8,870 bases of DNA from Pseudomonadota bacterium. Its GTDB lineage: Bacteria > Pseudomonadota > Alphaproteobacteria > Acetobacterales > Acetobacteraceae. Below the pieces are notes generated by a model. The model worked only from the letters and a program-made list of their open reading frames with translations, was not told the origin of the DNA and made no database searches. Made by a program: the position numbers and the translations under genes. Positions 1 through 6,418 of this stretch are shown here, in pieces. How positions within the stretch are numbered: position 1 is the first letter of the stretch; each line of letters begins with the position of its first letter. The stretch is taken from positions 1 through 8,870 of the forward strand of contig JAJZVE010000155.1 in NCBI GenBank assembly GCA_021845835.1, in the 5' to 3' direction.

Positions 1-394
1 CGCCGGCCCGACGGGCGCGGATCAGGTCGGCGGTGCCATGCGCCGAGCTGGTCAGCCGCGGCAGCCGCCGTGGCGCCCCGTGCGGCACCCGGCCCGCGCG
101 CAGATGCAGCCCCGCATGCAGCTGCGCCGCCAGCCGCCAGTCGCCGGCCACCGCCAGCGCCAGCCGCCGCTGCCGGCACGCCGCGGCAATGCGCCGCGCC
201 AGCGCCGGCCGCTCCGGCAGGTCGTCATCGCGCAGCACCACGCCCGCCAGCCCGCGCGGCAGGCGCCGGATCGCCGACACCGGGTCCGGCAGCCGGCGCG
301 CGTCGGTGAACAGCCACAGCACCGGCACGCATGCCCCCCGCGACTGCCGCCGCACCTTGACCGCGCGCGCCCAGCCGACCAGCCTCGCGTCCAT
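1..394 (-). CDS. ThiE/TenI-like thiamine phosphate synthase family protein, N-terminal part (runs off left edge)
   Basis: I translated this frame by hand: 131 codons, no stop, open at the window edge. It begins MDARLVGWARAVK and reaches VLWLFTDARRLPDP (about residues 24-38), then LPRGLAGVVLRDD, a basic helix, LALAVAGDW, LHLRAG, and near the edge LTSSAHGTADLIRARRAG. The LFTD strand, the LPRG.AGVV.R segment and the TSSAH..A.L.RAR.AG segment match the order seen in alphaproteobacterial TIM-barrel proteins annotated as thiamine phosphate synthase or TenI. The family joins the pyrimidine and thiazole halves of thiamine, but this degenerate branch may not be catalytic, and the phosphate-binding half is outside the window. 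The ATG at 394 has a good ribosome binding site, GGGAGG seven bases upstream. It diverges from yggS, and the two start codons overlap. Fold assignment is moderately sure, function is not. Confidence 0.62.
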   Translation of the reverse strand, partial: MDARLVGWARAVKVRRQSRGACVPVLWLFTDARRLPDPVSAIRRLPRGLAGVVLRDDDLPERPALARRIAAACRQRRLALAVAGDWRLAAQLHAGLHLRAGRVPHGAPRRLPRLTSSAHGTADLIRARRAG

Positions 395-1103
395 GTCCAC
401 ACCTCCCTCGGCCGACACCGCTGCGGCCGCGATCGCCGCCAACCTCGCCGCCGTGCGCGCCCGCATCGCCGCCGCCGCACGCCGCGCCGGTCGGGCGCCC
501 GAGGATGTGGCGCTGGTGGCGGTTTGCAAGACGCACCCGGCCAGCGCCGTACTGCAGGCGATCCAGGCCGGCCAGCGCCGTTTCGGCGAGAACCGCGTGC
601 AGGAAGCGGCGGCGAAATTCCCCCCCCTGCGCGCCGCCTGCCCCGATCTGCGTCTGCACCTGATCGGCGGGCTGCAGACCAACAAGGCGCGCGACGCGCT
701 GCGGCTGGCCGACGTGATCGAGACGCTGGACCGTGCGCGCCTGGCCGATGCGCTGGCCGACGCCGCCGACCGCGAAGGCCGGCTGCCGACGCTGCTCGTG
801 CAGGTGAACACCGGCGACGAGCCGCAGAAATCCGGCATCGCCCGCGCCGAGGCCGATGCCTTCGTCGCCGCCTGCCGGCGACGCTTCGGCGCGGCGCTCG
901 CCGGGCTGATGTGCATCCCGCCAGCGGACGCCGACCCGGCACCGCATTTCGCATGGCTCGCCGCCTGCGCCGCGCGACATGGGCTCGGCGTGCTGTCGAT
1001 GGGCATGTCAGCCGATTTCGAGGTCGCCATCGCCCACGGCGCGACGCATGTGCGGGTCGGCACCGCCATCTTCGGCCATCGCCCCGCCGCCGTTGCGCGC
1101 TGA
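393..1103 (+). CDS. yggS: YggS/PLPBP family pyridoxal phosphate homeostasis protein
   Basis: This is a complete 236-residue protein, the usual length for the family. Visible hallmarks in order are LVAVCKTHP (residues 41-49, with K46 as the expected PLP-binding lysine), RRFGENRVQEA, LHLIGGLQTNKARDAL, VIETLDRARLADAL, LLVQVNTGDEPQKSGI, GLMCIPP, LSMGMSADFEVAI and HVRVGTAIFGHRP. YggS proteins bind PLP on a fold-type III barrel without known enzymatic turnover and help balance vitamin B6 and amino-acid pools in the cytoplasm. The residue before the PLP lysine is Cys, where Ser is common. The ATG at 393 is the only ATG close to the conserved N-terminus (IAANLAAVRARI), but I see no Shine-Dalgarno sequence before it. 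Its start overlaps that of the divergent ThiE-like gene. Family assignment is very secure, the exact start less so. Confidence 0.95.
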   Translation: MSTPPSADTAAAAIAANLAAVRARIAAAARRAGRAPEDVALVAVCKTHPASAVLQAIQAGQRRFGENRVQEAAAKFPPLRAACPDLRLHLIGGLQTNKARDALRLADVIETLDRARLADALADAADREGRLPTLLVQVNTGDEPQKSGIARAEADAFVAACRRRFGAALAGLMCIPPADADPAPHFAWLAACAARHGLGVLSMGMSADFEVAIAHGATHVRVGTAIFGHRPAAVAR

Positions 1104-1179
1104 GCGCCGGCACGCGCTGCTTGCACCGTGGCACACCGCGGCGTATGCGTCCGCGGCCCAGCACACGGAGGGCGCTACG

Positions 1180-1221
1180 ATGCAATTGCGACGTTGCGGG
1201 CGCGCTCGAGGCGTCGCTTGA
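1180..1221 (+). CDS. Putative 13-codon leader ORF upstream of kup
   Basis: ATG at 1180 is preceded by GGAGGG (1167-1172) at a seven-base spacing, the strongest Shine-Dalgarno sequence near kup. It encodes [13 protein letters not shown] and stops at TGA 1219-1221. The stop overlaps TTG 1218-1220, the probable start of kup, so ribosomes finishing the leader could restart on kup. The peptide resembles no family I know. Alternatives are that the ORF is fortuitous, or that it is the true kup N-terminus and a base has been lost or gained in the sequence between 1180 and 1250. Confidence 0.4.
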   Translation: MQLRRCGRARGVA

Positions 1222-3110
1222 CGGTGGCGGTCGCGGCCGGCGCGGCGCGCGTGGCGCCGCTGCGAACGGCGGTCCTGTTGGGCGTCCTGGGCGTCGTCTA
1301 CGGCGACATCGGCACCAGCCCGCTCTATGCGTTCAAGGCAAGCCTCGACCATTTCAGCGCCACCGGCATCACGCACTGGGAGGTGATGGGCATCCTGTCG
1401 CTGATCTTCTGGTCGCTGGTGCTCATCGTCACCGTGAAATACGTGCTGCTGGTGATGCGCGCCGACAACCGCGGCGAGGGCGGCATCCTGGCGCTGATGG
1501 CGCTGGCGCAGCGGGTCGCCGACAATCCGCGGCTGCGCCAGGTGCTGGTGCTCGCCGGCATCGGCGGTGCCTGCCTGTTCTTCGGCGACGGCGTGATCAC
1601 GCCGGCCATCTCGGTGCTCTCCGCGGTCGAGGGGCTGGAGATCGCGGCGCCGCAGCTCAAGGAATTCGTGCTGCCGATTTCGGTCGCGGTGATCGTGCTG
1701 CTGTTCACCGTACAGTATCGCGGCACGCACACGGTCGGGCGCATCTTCGGCCCGGTCATGGCGGTATGGTTCGCCGCCATCGGTCTGCTTGGCGCGATCG
1801 AGATCCTCCACAACCCGACGGTGCTGCTCGCCGTCTCGCCGGGCTACGCGGTCGGCCTGGTGGTCCACTACAGATGGCTTGCCTTCGTGGCGCTCGGGTC
1901 GGTCGTGCTGGCCGTCACCGGGGCGGAAGCGCTGTATGCCGACATGGGACATTTCGGCGCGCGGCCGATCCGCATCAGCTGGATCTTCTTCGTGCTGCCG
2001 AGCCTGGTGCTGAACTATTTCGGCCAGGGCGCACTGGTGCTGTCGCGCCCGGCGGCACTGGAAAACCCGTTCTTCATGCTCGGCCCCGACTGGCTGCGGC
2101 TGCCGATGGTGATCCTGGCGACGATGGCGACGGTGATCGCGAGCCAGGCGGTGATCTCCGGCGCCTATTCGATCGCGCGCCAATGCATGCAGCTCGGCTT
2201 CCTGCCGCGCATGACCGTCCGCCACACCAGCGCCACCGAGGAAGGCCAGATCTACGTCCCGCAGATCAACACTTTCCTGCTGCTCGGCGTGGTGGCGCTG
2301 GTGCTGGCGTTCAAGACCAGCGACAACCTGGCCGCCGCCTACGGCATCGCCGTCACCGGCACCTTCCTCTGCACCTGCGTGCTGGCGGCGGAGGTATTCC
2401 GCCGGCAGTTCCATTGGTCGGCGCTGGCGAGCTACGGGCCGTTTGGCTTCTTCTTCCTGGTTGACTGCGTGTTCTTCGCCGCCAACCTGCTGAAGGTGCC
2501 GGAAGGCGGCTACGTGCCGCTGGTGCTCGGCATCGCGCTGCTGGCGCTGATGACGTCCTGGAAGCGCGGGCGGGACCTGCTGCTGTCGCGCTGGCGCATG
2601 GACAGCCTGCCGCTCGCCTCCTTCCTGTCGCGCCTGCCACAGTCGCGCACGGTGCGCGTGCCCGGCATGGCGGTGTTCCTGACCGGCAACCCGGACTACG
2701 TGCCCGCGGCGCTGCTGCACAACCTCAAGCACAACAAAGTGCTGCACGAAAAAGTCCTGTTCGTGACGGTGAACAACCTGGACGTGCCGGAAATACCCGC
2801 GGAGGACCGCAGCACAGTGGCGCAGCTTGCGCCGGGCATCCATCGCGTCACCGTCCGCTACGGCTTCATGGAAAGTCCGAACCTGCCCCGCGACCTTGCC
2901 GCCCTGCGCACGGAGGGGGTGGCCTTCGACCCGATGCAGACGAGCTATTTCCTGGGGCGCGAGATGCTGGTGCCGGCGACGACGCCGAAGCTGCCGTTCT
3001 GGCGGCTGTGGCTGTTCCTGCTGATGGCACGCAACGCCGTCTCGGCGACCGAGTTCTTCCGCATCCCCAGCGACCGCGTGGTCGAACTGGGGGTGCGGGT
3101 GGCGATCTGA
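1218..3110 (+). CDS. kup: Kup-type low-affinity potassium transporter
   Basis: Kup imports K+ with protons across the inner membrane. The sequence carries the family landmarks in order: [13 protein letters not shown] (residues 25-37), [62 protein letters not shown] (around E237), [47 protein letters not shown] and YGIAVTGTF. About twelve hydrophobic segments come first, then a soluble C-terminal domain ([15 protein letters not shown]...[13 protein letters not shown]) ending in [16 protein letters not shown]. From TTG 1218 the protein is 630 residues, the normal Kup length. GAGG at 1208-1211 is six bases before that TTG. GTG 1224 and GTG 1128 are alternative starts in the same frame, the latter adding 30 low-complexity residues. 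The gene lies 114 bp after yggS on the same strand and converges on the next gene. Family certain, start uncertain. Confidence 0.96.
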   Translation: MTVAVAAGAARVAPLRTAVLLGVLGVVYGDIGTSPLYAFKASLDHFSATGITHWEVMGILSLIFWSLVLIVTVKYVLLVMRADNRGEGGILALMALAQRVADNPRLRQVLVLAGIGGACLFFGDGVITPAISVLSAVEGLEIAAPQLKEFVLPISVAVIVLLFTVQYRGTHTVGRIFGPVMAVWFAAIGLLGAIEILHNPTVLLAVSPGYAVGLVVHYRWLAFVALGSVVLAVTGAEALYADMGHFGARPIRISWIFFVLPSLVLNYFGQGALVLSRPAALENPFFMLGPDWLRLPMVILATMATVIASQAVISGAYSIARQCMQLGFLPRMTVRHTSATEEGQIYVPQINTFLLLGVVALVLAFKTSDNLAAAYGIAVTGTFLCTCVLAAEVFRRQFHWSALASYGPFGFFFLVDCVFFAANLLKVPEGGYVPLVLGIALLALMTSWKRGRDLLLSRWRMDSLPLASFLSRLPQSRTVRVPGMAVFLTGNPDYVPAALLHNLKHNKVLHEKVLFVTVNNLDVPEIPAEDRSTVAQLAPGIHRVTVRYGFMESPNLPRDLAALRTEGVAFDPMQTSYFLGREMLVPATTPKLPFWRLWLFLLMARNAVSATEFFRIPSDRVVELGVRVAI

Positions 3111-3123
3111 ACGGCGGCGGCGG

Positions 3124-3381
3124 TCAGACGCGCCGCGCCCCGGCAATCGCGTGATACAGCCACAGCACGACGATCGCGCCGACGATCGCGACGATCATGC
3201 TGTAGAGATTGAACCCGGTGACGCCGGCGGCGCCGAAGGCGCTGAAGATGAAGCCGCCGACCACGGCGCCGACGATGCCAAGGACAATATCGAGGAAGAT
3301 TCCCTCGCCGGCGTTATTGACGATCTTGCTGGCGATGAAGCCGGCGATCAGTCCCAGAACGATCCATCCGATGATCGACAT
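3124..3381 (-). CDS. GlsB/YeaQ/YmgE family small stress-associated membrane protein
   Basis: This is an 85-residue, strongly hydrophobic protein beginning MSIIGWIVLGLIAGFIASKI. Three membrane segments are visible (about residues 4-21, 28-50 and 59-80), with glycine-rich GLIAGFIASKI and DIVLGIVGAVVGGFIF segments typical of the family once called transglycosylase-associated proteins. The molecular role is unknown. Members are often induced by general, acid or envelope stress. The start has AGGAAAGG a few bases upstream. The stop lies 13 bp from the kup stop on the other strand. An EcfG-like promoter match (3441-3466) lies about 60 bp upstream, which would fit a general-stress role but is unproven. 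Confidence 0.9.
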   Translation of the reverse strand: MSIIGWIVLGLIAGFIASKIVNNAGEGIFLDIVLGIVGAVVGGFIFSAFGAAGVTGFNLYSMIVAIVGAIVVLWLYHAIAGARRV

Positions 3382-3440
3382 TGTTTCGCCTTTCCTGCTC
3401 GGTCATTCTGCTCGTGGCGGGTCGCCAAACTGGCCGACCT

Positions 3441-3466
3441 AACGCCGCCGGAACTGAGGTTGTCCC
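3441..3466 (-). promoter_or_regulatory. EcfG-like (general stress sigma) promoter match for the GlsB-family gene
   Basis: On the minus strand GGGAC (3462-3466) is followed after 17 bases by CGTT (3441-3444). The alphaproteobacterial general-stress sigma factor EcfG recognises GGAAC-N16/17-CGTT, so this is an 8 of 9 match with the mismatch in the -35 element. It would give a leader of about 50 nt before the ATG at 3381. It overlaps a better match on the other strand. Confidence 0.4.
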
Positions 3467-3475
3467 GCCGGCGTT
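3450..3475 (+). promoter_or_regulatory. Exact EcfG-consensus match on the plus strand
   Basis: GGAAC (3450-3454), 17 bases, then CGTT (3472-3475) matches the EcfG consensus at every defined base. Transcription would start near 3481-3485 and run rightwards, where there is no plus-strand protein gene. It would yield either a short RNA ending near the T-run at 3555-3559 or an antisense transcript into the PCuAC gene. It is nested within an imperfect inverted repeat with the minus-strand match (14-base arms, 12 of 14 matching, 7-base centre). Confidence 0.4.
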
Positions 3476-3587
3476 GCCGCAGAGCTTGGCTGAGCAGCCA
3501 CCTATTTCATCGCACCTGGCCGCACAACGGCATTCACGACCGCGTTGGCCGGCATTTTTCCTGCGCGAAAAGGTCGGCGCCGTGCCC

Positions 3588-4076
3588 TCAGGGCATCTTC
3601 ATGCCGGGCATCGCGTCCTGCGACGGCCCGGCCGCGCCGGGTTCCAGCACCGGGACCTGCACCGTCACCGGCGGCGCCCCGTCGAACTGCAGCGTAAGGG
3701 GGAAGGAGGCGCCGCGCAGCAGCGGCTGTTTCAGGCCGGTCAGCATGATGTGCAGACCGCCCGGCCTGAACACCACCGGCGTACCCGGCGGCAGCGGCAC
3801 CGATTGCTGCATGCGCATGCGGGAGACGCCGCCTTCCTCGAAGCTCTCGTGCAGCATCGCCATGCCGGCGAGCGGCGTGGCGGCGCCGGTCAGCCGCTGT
3901 GCGGCCCCGTGGGCGATCAGGGTCAGGAACACCGCCGCGCTGCGTCCGGCACCCGCGCTGGCCCGTGCCCAGGGATGGACCACCTCGACGACGGGCGGCT
4001 GCGCGACGGCGGGCGCGACGGCCGCCACCACCGCGGCGGCGCCGAGCAACAGAAGGTCGCGGCGCGCCGCCCTCAT
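3588..4076 (-). CDS. PCu(A)C-type periplasmic copper chaperone
   Basis: This 162-residue secreted protein captures Cu(I) in the periplasm and passes it to the CuA site of cytochrome oxidase and to Sco. The family motif H-x10-M-x21-H-x-M fits exactly: H76, M87, H109 and M111. The C-terminus MPGMKMP is methionine-rich, another likely copper ligand. Residues 1-26 form a signal peptide ending AVAQ. ARRDLLLLG near the N-terminus looks like a twin-arginine (Tat) signal, though Sec export is possible. The start ATG (4076-4074) overlaps the TGA stop of the upstream Sco gene as ATGA, so translation is probably coupled. Neither length nor motif suggests damage. Family assignment is secure. Confidence 0.93.
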   Translation of the reverse strand: MRAARRDLLLLGAAAVVAAVAPAVAQPPVVEVVHPWARASAGAGRSAAVFLTLIAHGAAQRLTGAATPLAGMAMLHESFEEGGVSRMRMQQSVPLPPGTPVVFRPGGLHIMLTGLKQPLLRGASFPLTLQFDGAPPVTVQVPVLEPGAAGPSQDAMPGMKMP

Positions 4077-4675
4077 CCCGCCCCCATGTGCCTGGCGATA
4101 TCGGCCGCCATCTGGCCCGCCGGTTCGTCCGCCGCGATCGGCGCGATGAAGCGCCCCTGCGGCCCCATCAGATACAGGATCGAGCTGTGGTCCATCGTGT
4201 AGTCGTCCGGTCCTTCGCCGGTGCGGTGCCTGGCGTAATAGACGCGGTATGCGCGGGCGACCCTGGCGATCTGCTCCGGCGTGCCGGTGAGGCCGAGGAT
4301 GCGCGGGCTGAACGCCGCGGCGTAGTCGCGCACCACCCTGGGCGTGTCACGCAGTGGATCGACGGTGATGAACAGCGGCTGCAGCCGCTCCGCCCGCTTG
4401 CCGAGCCGGTCGAGCGCGCCGGCCACGGCGGTGAGCGTGGTCGGGCAGACATCGGGGCAGAACGTGTAGCCGAAATAGACCAGCAGATAGCGCCCACGCA
4501 GATCGCGGTCGGTCACCGCATGGCCCGCGCCGTCGGTGAGCGCGAACGGTCCGCCGATGCCGCCGACCGGCTGCGCCGCGTCGTGTGACAGGTAGAGCCA
4601 GCCGCCCGCCCCCGCGATCAGCACCAGCAGAAAGGCCGCCACCGGCAAGCCCCAGACCCGCCAGCGTGCGGTCAT
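4073..4675 (-). CDS. SCO1/SenC family copper-dependent oxidase assembly protein
   Basis: This 200-residue protein has one N-terminal membrane anchor (about residues 8-29) and a thioredoxin-like periplasmic domain. The copper and redox ligands are present: FCPDVCP gives C73 and C77, and DHSSILYLM gives H163. YLLVYFGYTFCPDVCP, LFITVDPLRDTP and the glycine-rich LTGTPEQI segment are standard for Sco proteins, which metallate or reduce the CuA centre of cytochrome c oxidase. I chose ATG 4675 because GGTGAGG lies eight bases upstream. The frame stays open for 27 more codons, but these read through the tRNA-Ala gene and are not protein. The gene starts 20 nt after the tRNA 3' end and overlaps the PCuAC gene by 4 nt. 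No oxidase subunit genes are in the window. Confidence 0.95.
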   Translation of the reverse strand: MTARWRVWGLPVAAFLLVLIAGAGGWLYLSHDAAQPVGGIGGPFALTDGAGHAVTDRDLRGRYLLVYFGYTFCPDVCPTTLTAVAGALDRLGKRAERLQPLFITVDPLRDTPRVVRDYAAAFSPRILGLTGTPEQIARVARAYRVYYARHRTGEGPDDYTMDHSSILYLMGPQGRFIAPIAADEPAGQMAADIARHMGAG

Positions 4676-4695
4676 CGCGAGTGCCTCACCGGCGT

Positions 4696-4771
4696 TGGTG
4701 GAGCCAAGGGGAGTCGAACCCCTGACCTCCTGAATGCCATTCAGGCGCTCTCCCAACTGAGCTATGGCCCC
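4696..4771 (-). tRNA. tRNA-Ala with GGC anticodon
   Basis: The complete 76-nt cloverleaf folds by eye: acceptor GGGGCCA with TGGCTCC, D stem GCTC/GAGC, anticodon stem CCTGA/TCAGG with loop ATGGCAT (anticodon GGC at 4736-4738), T stem AGGGG/CCCCT with loop TTCGACT, discriminator A, and an encoded CCA tail. The G3:U70 wobble pair, the main alanine identity element, is present. It reads GCC, and by wobble GCU. The Sco gene begins 20 nt downstream on the same strand. Confidence 0.98.
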
Positions 4772-4782
4772 GAACCGCCGCG

Positions 4783-4804
4783 GCGGCTCCCAAGCGGGAG
4801 CCGC
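4783..4804 (-). terminator. Stem-loop after the CoA-transferase genes, possible Rho-dependent or U-less terminator
   Basis: GCGGCTCCC (4783-4791) and GGGAGCCGC (4796-4804) form a perfect 9-bp stem with a 4-base loop, 45 bp past the stop of subunit B and just before the tRNA. No T-run follows on the minus strand, so intrinsic termination would be weak. It may instead protect the mRNA 3' end. Confidence 0.4.
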
Positions 4805-4805
4805 G

Positions 4806-4835
4806 CATATAGGCCCGCGACGGGCAGCCGATCAA
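4806..4835 (-). promoter_or_regulatory. Candidate sigma-70 promoter of tRNA-Ala (and possibly sco)
   Basis: On the minus strand TTGATC (4830-4835) and TATATG (4806-4811) are separated by 18 bases, 4 of 6 matches each to the sigma-70 boxes. The A/T-rich -10 stands out in a GC-rich stretch. The start point would fall near 4799, inside the right arm of the stem-loop, giving a tRNA leader of about 28 nt. Confidence 0.42.
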
Positions 4836-4849
4836 GGGGGCGCGGTCGT

Positions 4850-5500
4850 TCACGCCGCCAGTTTCAGGTCGGGATGCACGCTGAACGCCGCCTCGGTCTG
4901 CTCGCGCAGTTCGGCGACGGTGACGCCGGGCGCGGTATCCGTCAGCACCAGCCCGTCCGCGGTCACATCGAACACGCCGAGATCGGTCACCACCAGATCG
5001 ACCACCCGCGTGCCGGTGAGCGGCAGCGTGCAGTGTTTCAGCAGCTTCGGCTTGCCGCCCGCCGTATGCTCCATCAGCACCACCACGCGCGGCACGCCGG
5101 CGACCAGGTCCATCGCGCCGCCCATGCCCTTCACCATCTTCCCCGGAATCATCCAGTTGGCCAGGTCGCCCTGCTCGGACACCTGCAGCGCGCCGAGGAT
5201 GGAAAGGTCGATGTGGCCGCCGCGCACCATCGCGAAGCTGGCGGCGCTGTCGAAGAAGCTCGTGGTCGGCAGCTCCGTCACCGTCTGCTTGCCGGCGTTG
5301 ATGAGGTCGGGATCCTCCTCGCCCTCGAACGGGAACGGTCCCATGCCCAGCATGCCGTTCTCGCTGTGCAACTGGATCGACATCCCCGGCGGGATGTGGT
5401 TGGCGACCAGCGTCGGGATGCCGATGCCGAGATTGACGTAGAACCCGTCCTTGAGCTCGCGCGCGGCGCGCGCCGCCATTTCGTCCCTGGTCCAGGCCAT
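4850..5500 (-). CDS. 3-oxoacid CoA-transferase subunit B
   Basis: This is the 216-residue beta subunit of a family I CoA-transferase. LHSENGMLG (residues 44-52) is the second family signature, and E47 is the glutamate that forms the covalent CoA thioester. [74 protein letters not shown] and [10 protein letters not shown] are all typical of ScoB/PcaJ/AtoA. With subunit A, encoded just upstream (18 nt gap), it should transfer CoA between succinyl-CoA and a 3-oxoacid such as acetoacetate or 3-oxoadipate. The sequence alone does not settle which. GAAGGGAGAG precedes the ATG. I find no ketone-body or ring-cleavage genes nearby, so the substrate is open. Confidence 0.94.
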   Translation of the reverse strand: MAWTRDEMAARAARELKDGFYVNLGIGIPTLVANHIPPGMSIQLHSENGMLGMGPFPFEGEEDPDLINAGKQTVTELPTTSFFDSAASFAMVRGGHIDLSILGALQVSEQGDLANWMIPGKMVKGMGGAMDLVAGVPRVVVLMEHTAGGKPKLLKHCTLPLTGTRVVDLVVTDLGVFDVTADGLVLTDTAPGVTVAELREQTEAAFSVHPDLKLAA

Positions 5501-5518
5501 GTGCCGCTCTCCCTTCGC

Positions 5519-6226
5519 TCAGGCGCGCTTGCGGACGGTGCGCTGCTCGATGCGCTTGTTCACGTTGACCAGCGCCGTCAGCCGTTGCACGAACACGCCG
5601 GGGGTCTGGATGAGGTCGGGGTCGATTTCGCCCGGCTCGACCAGCATCTCCACCTCCGCCACCGTGACCTTGGCCGCGGTCGCCATAATCGGGTTGAAAT
5701 TCCGCGCCGTCTTCCGATAGACGAGATTGCCTTCGGTGTCGGCCTTCCAGGCATGGATGATGGCGAGGTCGGCGCGCAGCCCGCGCTCCATCAGATAGGA
5801 CACGCCGTCGAACTCGCGCACTTCCTTGCCTTCGGCGATCAGCGTGCCGACGCCGGTACGGGTGAAGAACGCCGGGATGCCGGCGCCGCCGGCGCGGATG
5901 CGCTCGGCCAGCGTGCCCTGCGGGTTGAACTCGATCTCCAGCTCGCCGGCCAGGTATTGCCGCGCGAACGTCTGGTTCTCGCCGACATAGGAACTGATCA
6001 TCTTGCGGATCTGGCGCGTCTGCAGCAGCAGCCCGAGGCCGGCGTCGTCAATCCCGGCATTGTTGGAGATCACGGTGAGCTCGCGCACACCCGACTCGCG
6101 GATCGCCTCGATCAGCGCGGTCGGGATGCCGCACAGACCGAACCCCCCCGACATGATCGTCATGCCGTCCCGCAGCACGCCCGCCAGCGCCGCGGTTGCA
6201 TCGGGATAGATCTTGTTGACCGCCAC
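5519..6226 (-). CDS. 3-oxoacid CoA-transferase subunit A
   Basis: This is the 235-residue alpha subunit that pairs with subunit B. The first family signature is intact: DGMTIMSGGFGLCGIP (residues 20-35). It is followed by ELTVISNNAGIDDAGLG, KMISSYVGENQTFARQYLAGELEIEFNPQGTLAERIRAGGAGIPAFFTRTGVGT and ADLAIIHAWKADTEGNLVYRKTARNFNP, all standard for ScoA/PcaI/AtoD. The start is GTG at 6226, with AAGGGC about eight bases upstream. No in-frame ATG lies near. The gene is first in a two-gene operon with subunit B. A 13-bp inverted repeat with internal hairpins ends 16 nt before the GTG and would form in the mRNA leader. Likely cytoplasmic, active as a heterotetramer like other bacterial members. Confidence 0.94.
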   Translation of the reverse strand: MAVNKIYPDATAALAGVLRDGMTIMSGGFGLCGIPTALIEAIRESGVRELTVISNNAGIDDAGLGLLLQTRQIRKMISSYVGENQTFARQYLAGELEIEFNPQGTLAERIRAGGAGIPAFFTRTGVGTLIAEGKEVREFDGVSYLMERGLRADLAIIHAWKADTEGNLVYRKTARNFNPIMATAAKVTVAEVEMLVEPGEIDPDLIQTPGVFVQRLTALVNVNKRIEQRTVRKRA

Positions 6227-6242
6227 CGCTCTGCCCTTCTCG

Positions 6243-6316
6243 CCGCCCGTCCGCGGCGCAAGCTGCCACCCCGGCGGGCCGGATGCAATCCGGCGCTCAG
6301 GAACGCGGACGGGCGG
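6243..6316 (-). repeat. 74-nt inverted-repeat element in the leader of the CoA-transferase operon
   Basis: CCGCCCGTCCGCG (6243-6255) and CGCGGACGGGCGG (6304-6316) are perfect 13-base inverted arms 48 bases apart. Inside, GCCGGAT/ATCCGGC (6278-6284 and 6288-6294) makes a second perfect 7-bp hairpin with a 3-base loop. As minus-strand RNA this is a long closing stem around at least one inner hairpin, ending 16 nt before the GTG of subunit A. It could be a regulatory leader RNA, a terminator for the upstream gene, or a small repeated palindromic element. No flanking target duplication is visible. Confidence 0.6.
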
Positions 6317-6381
6317 AACGCCGCCTGGGTCGCCGCTCGCGGCCGATTTCAGCAGGTGTCAGGCTTTGCCGAACCTGCCGG

Positions 6382-6411
6382 CGCAACGACCCGCCGGCAT
6401 TGCCGGTTGCG
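6382..6411 (-). terminator. Nested stem-loop just after the 78-residue ORF
   Basis: Outer arms CGCAAC (6382-6387) and GTTGCG (6406-6411) enclose a CCGGC/GCCGG hairpin (6394-6406); the two stems share one base and so compete there. It begins 8 nt past the stop codon at 6419. There is no T-run, so it is at most a weak or factor-dependent terminator. Confidence 0.3.
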
Positions 6412-6418
6412 TTGCCGT

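Noticed and set aside
38..2464. 808-codon plus-strand open frame crossing yggS and kup
   Set aside because: It is Arg/Pro/Ala-rich with no family motif and runs out of frame through two certain genes; long stop-free frames are expected at this GC content.
1008..3146. 712-codon minus-strand open frame antisense to kup
   Set aside because: His/Gln/Arg-rich composition with no domain; it mirrors the codon bias of kup and would overlap it entirely.
3570..3605. TGCCC-TGA-GGGCA hairpin over the PCuAC stop codon as a terminator
   Set aside because: It has only a 5-bp stem overlapping the coding end, and the nearest T-run is separated from it; too weak to call.
4676..4756. N-terminal extension of the Sco protein to an ATG inside the tRNA
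   Set aside because: These 27 codons read the tRNA-Ala sequence; the ATG at 4675 has its own ribosome binding site and begins the usual anchor segment.
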